From contig DATMQA010000196.1 in the NCBI GenBank assembly GCA_035566895.1, positions 1-34,663 of the forward strand: DNA of 34,663 bases. The letters are read 5' to 3'. The first letter of the stretch is position 1. The number at the start of each line of letters is the position of its first letter. This stretch comes from DATMQA01 sp035566895. Its GTDB lineage: Bacteria; Verrucomicrobiota; Verrucomicrobiia; Limisphaerales; UBA8199. Below, piece after piece: positions 1 through 7,187 of this stretch. Under the pieces are notes generated by a model. It was not told the DNA's origin. It did not search any database and was given only the letters and a program-made list of their open reading frames with translations. The translations under genes were made by a program, and so were the position numbers.

Positions 1-6
1 CAACCG

Positions 7-79
7 CTGTCCCTTGGTCGAGGGCTTTCGTCGGCCTTCGCTGCGCTCAGGCCTCCTCAACCCCTCGACCAAGGGACAG
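7..79. repeat. Perfect 18-bp inverted repeat with nested dyad
   Basis: The arms at 7-24 and 62-79 are perfect reverse complements (ctgtcccttggtcgaggg / ccctcgaccaagggacag) around a 37-nt spacer. The spacer itself contains a smaller dyad (ggcct...aggcc). The transcript or single strand could form a long hairpin. No transposase is nearby. It looks like a REP/MITE-type palindrome, but a family cannot be named from one copy. Confidence 0.7.
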
Positions 80-191
80 TTCCAACCACCACATCACCTG
101 TCCCCTTTTGAACTCGCAGCCGTCCCCTTTTGTTCCCGCCCGACAGGCTGGAAAACGGGAGTGAAAAAAGGGGGCGCATGCTGGCACCACC

Positions 192-298
192 GGAGCGCGA
201 ACATTCCTGTCTGCCGCAATGTGTTACGCGAGAGATCGGCGCGAATCCGAGCCGCACTGGCGTTCGGAAGTTGCTGCGGACAGGAATGTCCGCGCTCC
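192..298. repeat. Imperfect 28-bp inverted repeat, palindromic intergenic element
   Basis: The left arm at 192-219 (ggagcgcgaacattcctgtc and onward) and the right arm at 271-298 (reading ...caggaatgtccgcgctcc) are reverse complements with a few mismatches, around a ~51-nt centre. With the element at 7-79 this fills most of the 376-nt gene-free stretch before malQ. No credible coding sequence is seen here. A promoter for malQ must lie in or beside these repeats, but I could not pick one. Confidence 0.65.
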
Positions 299-376
299 GT
301 TACCGCTCCTTTGCGACTGGAAAGGCGCGGCGTCCCACTATAGAGTTCGGGCTCAGGTTGTATTTTTGGATAACTC

Positions 377-3100
377 ATGATTTTAACATTTCAGTTGCGG
401 TTTCACACCAACTTCGGCCAGTCGCTTTGGCTGACCCGCACAAATGAGAGCGCCACCCGTCGCGATTCGGCCACGCTCATTCCACTGCAATACGTCAATG
501 ACCAAATGTGGCAGACCACCATGGTCTTTCCCAAATTGGCCGTGCCGGACACAGATATTGTTTATAATTACATCCTGCGTGAAGCCGACGGCACCGTCAC
601 CCAGGACTGGGGCAACGACCGCGTAGTCAACCCGGCGTCATTCACAGAGAACGAAGTGTTGATTATCGATTCCTGGAACCCGCCGGGAGCCTACGAGAAT
701 GCGTTTTACACTGAACCATTCAAAGGGGTTTTGTTGAAGTCCAATCACACCGAGGTCCGAGCGGCCGCCCCCGAAAAACCAACGCACATTTTGAAAGTCA
801 AAGCGCCTCTGCTCGAAAAAGGCCAGACGTTATGCCTCCTAGGCAGCACCTCGGCGCTCGGCGATTGGAATCCGGCGCAACCGATTCTTCTAAACCGGAC
901 AGCCGGCAAGGACTTTTTGACGGCGCACGTGGACCTGAGCAAGGAAACATTTCCCATTTTTTACAAATACGGTGTTTATGACACAGCGAGGAACGCCCTC
1001 CTTCGCTATGAAGACGGCAGCAACCGGATGCTCTACGACACCCTCGGGCCAAGCAGGCTCACCATTGTCAACGATGGGTTTGCGACGCTGGCGGCGACGA
1101 CTTGGAAAGGAGCGGGGGTATCGATCCCGGTCTTCAGCCTGCGGAGCGAAAGCAGTTTTGGCGTGGGCGAATTTACCGATCTCAAATTGCTGGCTGACTG
1201 GTGCCGGCGGACGGGCCTGAAACTGATCCAGATTTTGCCGGTCAACGATACCATCGCCACCCATACCTGGGCCGACTCCTATCCCTACTCGGCCATTTCG
1301 GCGTTTGCGCTGCATCCGCTCTATTTGAATCCAAGTCGCGTCGTCGAGGGAGAGAGCCGGCGTTTATTGGAGGAACTGGAACCGGAGAGAAAGCGCCTGA
1401 ACGCCCTGGAGAATCTGGATTACGTCGCCTTGGTTAAGATCAAGCTCGACTTCCTCAAACGAATCTATCCCTTGCAAAAGGAGAAGGCTTTCAAGAGCCA
1501 CGATTACCAACGGTTTTTCGAGGAGAACGCGCACTGGCTTGTGCCGCACGCCGTTTTTTGTCATCTGCGAGACAAATATGGCACGTCGGATTTCAATCAA
1601 TGGCCGGCACATCGCCGGTGCAAAGCCGAAGACCTTGCGGCGCTGGCGGCGAAAAACTCGCCGGCCTATGATGAAATCGCCTTCAATTATTTCGTCCAAT
1701 ACCATCTGCATCTGCAATTGGCCGAGGCGACTCGATATGCGCATACCCAGGGGGTGATTCTGAAGGGCGACATCCCGATTGGGGTCTACCGTTATGGCGC
1801 GGATGCCTGGCAGCGGCCGGAGCTATATAACATGGAGGAACAGGCCGGCGCGCCGCCCGATGCGTTTGCGGTCAAGGGACAGAACTGGAGTTTCCCCACT
1901 TACAACTGGCCGCGGATGAAGCAGGACGGGTTTGCCTGGTGGAAGAGGCGGTTCGAGCAGATGGGACATTACTTCGACGCCTTTCGGATCGATCATATCC
2001 TGGGTTTCTTCCGCATCTGGAGCATTCCGATGCACGCGGTGGAGGGCATCCTGGGTTATTTCGTGCCGGCGTTGCCGGTTTACGCCAACGAATTCGGCCT
2101 GCGCGGCATCTGGTTTGATCGCAACCGCTACGTCCGGCCCTACATCACGGAGCGGGTTTTGGCGGAGAAGTTTGGGCCAGAGGCAGAGGCGGTCAAGGAG
2201 CGCTTTTTGGTCCAGCAGGAGCCCGGCCAGTATGGTTTGAAGCCCGAGTTTGGCACCCAGCGCCAGGTCGAACGCCATTTTGCCTCGTTGGAGGACAATG
2301 AACAGAACCAAAGGCTCAAAGAGGGCCTTTATGATTTAATCAGCAACGTGATCCTCTTCGAAGTGGAGGGCTCACAGGGCCAGCAGTTTCACTTCCGTTT
2401 CGCCATTGAGAGCACCTCGTCGTTTCAAAATCTTGACGCGCGCACCCAGGCGCTGCTCAAAGACCTGTATATTGACTATTTCTTCCGGCGCCAGGACACG
2501 TTCTGGATGAAGGAAGCGATGCAAAAACTGCCGACTTTGAAGCGCGTCACCAACATGCTGGTCTGCGGGGAGGACCTCGGGTTGGTGCCGGCGTGCGTGC
2601 CCGAGGCAATGAAACAATTGGGCCTGCTGGGGTTGGAAGTGCAGCGCATGCCCAAGAACCTCAACCAGGATTTCTCGCGTCCGAAAGACGCGCCGTACTT
2701 AAGCGTGGTCACGCCCTCGACGCACGACATGAGCACGATTCGCGGCTGGTGGAAGGAAGACAAGAAGCTGACCCAAAGGTTCTATAACCAGGAGCTGGGG
2801 GAGATGGATGCCGCGCCAGAGGAATGCGAGCCCTGGATCAACGAAACGATTGTGAGCCAGCATTTGGCTTCGCCTGCCATGTGGAGCATCTTTCAACTCC
2901 AAGACCTTTTGGGGATGGATGGACAGTTGCGCCGGAAAAATCCCGACGAAGAACGGATCAATGTGCCCGCCAATCCCAAACATTACTGGCGTTACCGGAT
3001 GCATCTTTCTCTGGAAAAGCTGCTACAGGCGGAGGAGTTTAATGGGATGGTCAGGGAGCGTGTTAAACAGGCGGGACGCGGAAGCTGGCACCCAGAATGA
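377..3100 (+). CDS. malQ: 4-alpha-glucanotransferase, DPE2-like (CBM20-CBM20-GH77)
   Basis: A cytoplasmic disproportionating enzyme that transfers glucan segments between maltodextrins or glycogen-like polymers. The 907-aa product has two N-terminal CBM20-type starch-binding modules (about residues 1-115 and 136-235; the second carries the GDWNP motif) and a GH77 barrel from about residue 243. Visible GH77 signatures are the nucleophile Asp539 in FRIDHILGF, the acid/base Glu in GEDLGLVP and the transition-state Asp in STHDMST. Bacterial MalQ is usually 500-700 aa; the longer tandem-CBM20 form matches plant DPE2 and its bacterial relatives. The ATG at 377 begins directly at the CBM20 strand, which supports this start, although no strong Shine-Dalgarno precedes it. 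The NlpC/P60 gene follows after 47 nt on the same strand. Confidence 0.93.
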   Translation: MILTFQLRFHTNFGQSLWLTRTNESATRRDSATLIPLQYVNDQMWQTTMVFPKLAVPDTDIVYNYILREADGTVTQDWGNDRVVNPASFTENEVLIIDSWNPPGAYENAFYTEPFKGVLLKSNHTEVRAAAPEKPTHILKVKAPLLEKGQTLCLLGSTSALGDWNPAQPILLNRTAGKDFLTAHVDLSKETFPIFYKYGVYDTARNALLRYEDGSNRMLYDTLGPSRLTIVNDGFATLAATTWKGAGVSIPVFSLRSESSFGVGEFTDLKLLADWCRRTGLKLIQILPVNDTIATHTWADSYPYSAISAFALHPLYLNPSRVVEGESRRLLEELEPERKRLNALENLDYVALVKIKLDFLKRIYPLQKEKAFKSHDYQRFFEENAHWLVPHAVFCHLRDKYGTSDFNQWPAHRRCKAEDLAALAAKNSPAYDEIAFNYFVQYHLHLQLAEATRYAHTQGVILKGDIPIGVYRYGADAWQRPELYNMEEQAGAPPDAFAVKGQNWSFPTYNWPRMKQDGFAWWKRRFEQMGHYFDAFRIDHILGFFRIWSIPMHAVEGILGYFVPALPVYANEFGLRGIWFDRNRYVRPYITERVLAEKFGPEAEAVKERFLVQQEPGQYGLKPEFGTQRQVERHFASLEDNEQNQRLKEGLYDLISNVILFEVEGSQGQQFHFRFAIESTSSFQNLDARTQALLKDLYIDYFFRRQDTFWMKEAMQKLPTLKRVTNMLVCGEDLGLVPACVPEAMKQLGLLGLEVQRMPKNLNQDFSRPKDAPYLSVVTPSTHDMSTIRGWWKEDKKLTQRFYNQELGEMDAAPEECEPWINETIVSQHLASPAMWSIFQLQDLLGMDGQLRRKNPDEERINVPANPKHYWRYRMHLSLEKLLQAEEFNGMVRERVKQAGRGSWHPE

Positions 3101-3147
3101 CGAAAAGTTTCAATTGCATTTGGGCAGGTTTCCCGTTTCCTTGACTG

Positions 3148-4344
3148 ATGCATTTTCGGGATGGACGCCTGGGCCGAGGATTGTTCCTTCTGTTGATGGC
3201 CGGTGTGTCAGTCGTCCTGGTAAATGGTTGCTCGCTCCTGGGCCGGCGAACCGGCAATACTACAAACAGCTCCAATGCGCTGGCATTGTTGCTCGGCTCC
3301 TTGGAGGCGAAATACGCGCCCGATGAGCATCTCGGGGTGTATCGGGTTGGGGTCCAGCCAATCGGGCATTCCTTAGTGCTGACGGGAGAGGTTGACACTG
3401 CCGAAGCCAAACTGGAAACGATCAGTGCGATTGAACGCGCCGGCCTGAAGGTGGAAGACCGGCTCAGGGTGCTGCCGGCGCGTGAACTTGGCGAAAAAGT
3501 GTGGGGCATTTCCTGCCTGAGCGTCGCCAGCGCGCGGGAGCAACCGGAACATAAATCGGAGATGGGCACGCAGGTATTGATGGGCGGGGTTGTCCGCGTG
3601 CTCAAGCCAGGGACCAATAGTCTTTGGTATTATGTGCAGACGGCGGATGGCTATCTGGCGTGGCTGGAAAAGGGGACATTTGTTCGCTGCACCTACGATG
3701 AGGTCGAGACCTGGAATCGCGGCCCTCAACTGATTGTCACCGCGTTCGAAGACCAGATTTTGGAACAACCACAAGACGGGGCCCAGCCGGTGTCAGACGT
3801 GGTCGTGGCCGATGTGGTCAAAAAGCTTGGAGAGGACGGCGACTGGTACAAGGTCGAATTGCCCGATCACCGTGAGGGATTCCTGGCGAAGAGCGCAGCG
3901 GAGGAATTCAGGGACTGGAAGGGAAAGCGGCGGGCGACGGCGGAGAACATCGAGCGCACAGGGCAGATGTTTCTGGGCCGCCCGTATCTATGGGGCGGCA
4001 ACTCGCCCAAAGGGCTGGACTGCTCGGGTTTCACAAAGCTGGTCTTTTACCTCAACGGCGTGGAATTGAGCCGTAACGCGAGCTACCAGTCGCGCGAGGG
4101 CGTTGAGGTGCCGCTCGACGCCGAGCTGAGCAAGTTGAAAAAGGGCGACCTGCTCTTCTTCGGCCGCGCGGCGCGCCCTAACCGCGCCGGGAGCGTGCAT
4201 CATGTCGGCATTTACCTGGGCGGGAAGCTCTTCATCCATTCCTCCGAGCGCGTGCAGATCAACAGCCTCGATCCGGCCTCGCCGATTCGGGATGAACTTC
4301 GCATTCGCACCTTGCTGGCGGCTCGCAGGATTCTGGCGCAGTAA
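3148..4344 (+). CDS. NlpC/P60-family peptidoglycan endopeptidase lipoprotein
   Basis: A predicted secreted lipoprotein that cleaves peptidoglycan stem peptides. The 398-aa product starts with a signal sequence ending in a lipobox (VNGC, Cys28). A BON-like segment (about 43-108) is followed by two SH3-like segments (about 119-180 and 195-258) and a C-terminal NlpC/P60 domain (about 262-395). The catalytic Cys292 lies in LDCSGF, the His352 in VHHVGIY, and the third polar residue is probably His364 in FIHSS. It lies 47 nt after malQ and could share its transcript, but no functional link is obvious. The convergent gene ends only 8 nt beyond its stop and no terminator is visible between them. The start lacks a clear ribosome-binding site; Met17 is an alternative that would still leave a lipoprotein signal. 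Confidence 0.88.
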   Translation: MHFRDGRLGRGLFLLLMAGVSVVLVNGCSLLGRRTGNTTNSSNALALLLGSLEAKYAPDEHLGVYRVGVQPIGHSLVLTGEVDTAEAKLETISAIERAGLKVEDRLRVLPARELGEKVWGISCLSVASAREQPEHKSEMGTQVLMGGVVRVLKPGTNSLWYYVQTADGYLAWLEKGTFVRCTYDEVETWNRGPQLIVTAFEDQILEQPQDGAQPVSDVVVADVVKKLGEDGDWYKVELPDHREGFLAKSAAEEFRDWKGKRRATAENIERTGQMFLGRPYLWGGNSPKGLDCSGFTKLVFYLNGVELSRNASYQSREGVEVPLDAELSKLKKGDLLFFGRAARPNRAGSVHHVGIYLGGKLFIHSSERVQINSLDPASPIRDELRIRTLLAARRILAQ

Positions 4345-4352
4345 GGCCGGGT

Positions 4353-5297
4353 TCAGGAACTCCCGATTAAAATCCCCACTAGAAAAACGAGTAACCCGCC
4401 GAGGACCACCTGGATGGCCGCCGCAGACCACGGGGTATCCATGAACTTGCGCCGGATCCAGGCGATGACGCCCAACTCGACCAGGACGACCGCGACAGCT
4501 ATCCAGGTGGCGGTGCGCACGTCGCGAATCAGGTAAGGAAGACTATGGCCCAGGCCGCCGACGGTCGTCATCAGGCCGCAAACGCTGCCGCGGGCGCAGG
4601 GATGGCCGCGGCCTGTCAGGCTGCCATCGTCCGAAAGCGCTTCGGCGAAGCCCATGCTGATGCCCGCCCCAAAACTGGCGGCCAGGCCGACGCGGAAGGC
4701 ATCCAAACTATTATGGGTGGCGAAGGCCGCGGCAAACAGGGGCGCGAGGGTTGAGACTGAGCCGTCCATCAACCCGGCGAGTCCCGGTTGAATGACTTGC
4801 AGCAAGAAAAGCCGCTTCTGGTGGGTGGATTCTTCCTGGGTGAGTTTGGTGCTGGCAATGCTTTCGGCGGTATGGGCATGGTGGCGTTCTTCCTCGGCCA
4901 GGTCGCCCAGGAGTTGGCGCACGCCGACATCAGTTGTGCGACGGGCGGCGGCTTCGTAGAAGCGCTTGGTTTCCAACTCCATCATTTCAGCTTCCTTCTG
5001 AACGGCCTTCAAACCCAACGGCCGGACCAGCCAGACAGGCCGGCGGCGCACGAAACCCCGGACATCCCCGCGGCGGAGCAGCGGCACGTGCTCGCCAAAG
5101 CGAGTCCGGAACAGATCGAGCAGCCGATGACGATGGTTGTCTTCATCGCGCCGGAGTTGGTTGAATTTCTCCGCCTGCGCGGGGTAGTTTTCCTTCAAAC
5201 CTTCGGCGAAGTTGTCGTAAATGCGGGCATCCTCCTCCTCCTGTGAAATGGCCAGGGCGAGGATTTCTTTTTCGTCAAGGCTGTCGAAGGCGCGCAT
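4353..5297 (-). CDS. mbfA: Membrane-bound ferritin / VIT1 fusion (MbfA-type iron exporter)
   Basis: A predicted inner-membrane iron transporter with a cytosolic ferritin-like domain. The 314-aa product has an N-terminal rubrerythrin-like half (about 1-165) with paired Glu/His ligands (EEEDARIYDNF, EDNHRH, EAEMMELETKRFYE, EEERHHAH), the pattern of a di-iron site. The C-terminal half (about 175-314) resembles the vacuolar iron transporter VIT1/CCC1, with GLMDGSVSTLAPLFA and several hydrophobic helices. In alphaproteobacteria MbfA exports iron and protects against peroxide and iron stress; that role is transferred from the family. The start at 5297 lies 4 nt after the stop of the dehydratase gene, so the two are probably cotranscribed. 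The reading frame stays open further upstream, but only inside the preceding gene, so I did not extend it. Confidence 0.87.
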   Translation of the reverse strand: MRAFDSLDEKEILALAISQEEEDARIYDNFAEGLKENYPAQAEKFNQLRRDEDNHRHRLLDLFRTRFGEHVPLLRRGDVRGFVRRRPVWLVRPLGLKAVQKEAEMMELETKRFYEAAARRTTDVGVRQLLGDLAEEERHHAHTAESIASTKLTQEESTHQKRLFLLQVIQPGLAGLMDGSVSTLAPLFAAAFATHNSLDAFRVGLAASFGAGISMGFAEALSDDGSLTGRGHPCARGSVCGLMTTVGGLGHSLPYLIRDVRTATWIAVAVVLVELGVIAWIRRKFMDTPWSAAAIQVVLGGLLVFLVGILIGSS

Positions 5298-5301
5298 GAG
5301 G

Positions 5302-5877
5302 TCAGACGTATTTGGCCAACTCGGCGCGGCTGGCGGCAAAGACTTCCTTGTGCAGCGAATTGCCCTGGGCATCGATGGTGACCACAGCGGGAAAGCCGAC
5401 GATCTCGAACTCCCAAATGGCCTCGGGGGCACCGAATTTGTCCATGAAATAAACATTCGGCACACGTTTGATGCACTCTGCCAGCACCTGCGCCGCGCCG
5501 CCCACGGCGTGCAGATACACGCAGCCGTACTGTTTGCAGGCCTCAACCGTTTTGTCCCCCATGCCGCCCTTGCCGATCACTGCGCGCAAGCCAAAGTCGC
5601 GAATGATTTGCGCCTGATATGGTTCCTCGCGGATAGAAGTAGTCGGCCCCGCCGCGACGCATTTCCAGTTGCCCTGCTCATCCTTGATGATGACCGGGCC
5701 GCAATGGTAGAGGATGCCGCCCTGCAGGTTGACACCCGGCGGAAGCTGCCCGCCCTCGTGCAAATATTTGTGGACGGCGTCGCGGCCGGTGAAAAGCGTG
5801 CCGGTGATGGAAACCTCGTCGCCGACCTTGAGCCCGCGGATGGTTGATTCGGAAACCGGGGTGGTTAGCTTTATCAT
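5302..5877 (-). CDS. Class I fumarate hydratase / L-tartrate dehydratase beta subunit
   Basis: The small (beta) subunit of a two-subunit, oxygen-sensitive [4Fe-4S] hydro-lyase of the FumA/TtdB family. It is 191 aa, normal for a stand-alone beta subunit. Family signatures include GGILYHCGPV, the substrate loop AAGPTTSIRE, GKGGMG and FMDKFGAPEA. The [4Fe-4S] cluster is carried by the alpha subunit, which is not in this window, so the partner must be encoded elsewhere. The gene starts the pair with the MbfA-type iron exporter (4-nt gap). It is divergent from the GldG-like gene at 6080, leaving about 200 nt for both promoters. Fumarate is the more likely substrate in a heterotroph, but tartrate cannot be excluded from sequence alone. 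Confidence 0.9.
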   Translation of the reverse strand: MIKLTTPVSESTIRGLKVGDEVSITGTLFTGRDAVHKYLHEGGQLPPGVNLQGGILYHCGPVIIKDEQGNWKCVAAGPTTSIREEPYQAQIIRDFGLRAVIGKGGMGDKTVEACKQYGCVYLHAVGGAAQVLAECIKRVPNVYFMDKFGAPEAIWEFEIVGFPAVVTIDAQGNSLHKEVFAASRAELAKYV

Positions 5878-6079
5878 ATTTCAATGCGGTCGAGCAGCGG
5901 TACGAAGCGATTAAAGGCGCTTTCCGCTTGTCTGGCAAGATTTGATGAAGTCCCGATGTCGCAGAGGCGGGCTTCCTGGCTGCCTCCGCGGGAAGCTCCA
6001 AGTTTTTATCGCGCACGACGTGGAAGTCGGGCAATCTAATCGGGGTGGCGCGCTGAGAGCGGCCGCACAACACAACCAA

Positions 6080-6991
6080 ATGAAAGATTCCTCACCAAAA
6101 CAGCCCGACCGCGCAAGGCAGCGGGGCAATGCTCGACTCTTGACTCTTCTCTTGGGATTCTTCCTTTTAGGGATGGCCGTCAGCCGGCTTTGGTTTTACC
6201 ACGGCGCGAACCGGAGCTTTCCGAGAACCAGTGAGGCGGGGCACGAGCCAGCCTTGTCAGAGAGTACCAAGGCGATGCTCGAACGATTGGCGGCACCCAT
6301 TGAAATCCACTACTACTCATTGCTGGACCCGGCCACGGTGCCCGATTCCATGAGGACTTTTGCCGAGCGCGTGGCGCAGTTGCTCGAGCAATACCAGCAA
6401 GCGGCCAAGGGTAAGATCAAGGTGAGCCGGCAAGATTCCTTCTCCAATGCCAGTGCCAATGCCGCCTTGGCGGATGGAATTAAACCGTTCAACCAGGACA
6501 AGGGCGACGCCTGCTATCTGGGCCTGGCGGTGCTCCACAATGGGCACAAGGAGTCGCTGCCGCTGCTCTCACCGGATTGGGAGCCGGCCCTGGAATCTGA
6601 CCTGTCGCGCGCGATCGTGCGCTTGAATGAGGCTTCCGCGCTGCTAAGCCCCGCGGCGGCGCCTGCCCCGATAGACCCTGCCGCCAGCGAGGAAGTAAAA
6701 CGCGCGGTCCCCAACTACGCTACCGTTTCGATGGAGGAGGGAACGCGGGTATTGCGCCAGGCGGCCCTGACTGAATTCGCCCAGGTGGCAGCGGAAATGG
6801 ACGCCAAGGTGAAGGATGCGGAACAACGTTTCCTGGAGGCACAGAAGAGTCAATCTGAACCGGCACAGCAGGCGGCCCGGCTGGAACTGCAGCAGCTCCA
6901 GGCGGAGCAAAACGAGAAACTTAAGCAAATTGTGGCGCGGTCGCAGGCGCAGATCGAAGCGCTCCAAAAGCTCAAGACGAGCGGGCCATAA
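6080..6991 (+). CDS. GldG-like membrane-anchored protein with C-terminal coiled coil
   Basis: A 303-aa product with a single N-terminal membrane helix (about residues 20-40), a domain resembling the extracytoplasmic N-terminal region of GldG-type ABC-transporter auxiliary proteins (about 55-185; pattern APIEIHYY...LLEQYQQAAKGKIKVS), and a long Gln/Glu/Ala-rich coiled coil (about 225-300). GldG proteins normally sit beside an ABC ATPase and permease; neither is present here. The reading frame is open from 5942, but the ATG at 6080 puts the membrane helix near the N terminus and gives a product of plausible composition. Function is unknown. It ends facing the nine-haem cytochrome gene with a terminator hairpin between them. 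Confidence 0.72.
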   Translation: MKDSSPKQPDRARQRGNARLLTLLLGFFLLGMAVSRLWFYHGANRSFPRTSEAGHEPALSESTKAMLERLAAPIEIHYYSLLDPATVPDSMRTFAERVAQLLEQYQQAAKGKIKVSRQDSFSNASANAALADGIKPFNQDKGDACYLGLAVLHNGHKESLPLLSPDWEPALESDLSRAIVRLNEASALLSPAAAPAPIDPAASEEVKRAVPNYATVSMEEGTRVLRQAALTEFAQVAAEMDAKVKDAEQRFLEAQKSQSEPAQQAARLELQQLQAEQNEKLKQIVARSQAQIEALQKLKTSGP

Positions 6992-7130
6992 CGCGGGGCG
7001 TGAGAGTCGGCCCGCAAGGCGGCCGAGTTGGGGGGATGATGGTCCCCCGCCGCCTCTGGTAATTTTAATCGCAATTCCATTCGACGTTCCCGGGGATTGC
7101 GAGCAAGGATTCCGATTAAGATTACGAAAA

Positions 7131-7159
7131 AACCCCTTCGCACCAGGTGCGAAGGGGTT
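7131..7159 (-). terminator. Rho-independent terminator of the nine-haem cytochrome gene
   Basis: A 14-bp perfect stem, aaccccttcgcacc (7131-7144) with ggtgcgaaggggtt (7146-7159), is followed on the minus strand by a run of six T (aaaaaa on the plus strand at 7127-7132). It lies 29 nt beyond the stop of the minus-strand cytochrome gene. The same stem could also stop read-through from the convergent GldG-like gene, but the T run favours the minus strand. Confidence 0.85.
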
Positions 7160-7187
7160 TGCTGGAACTCGTACGGGCTAGAAAGAT

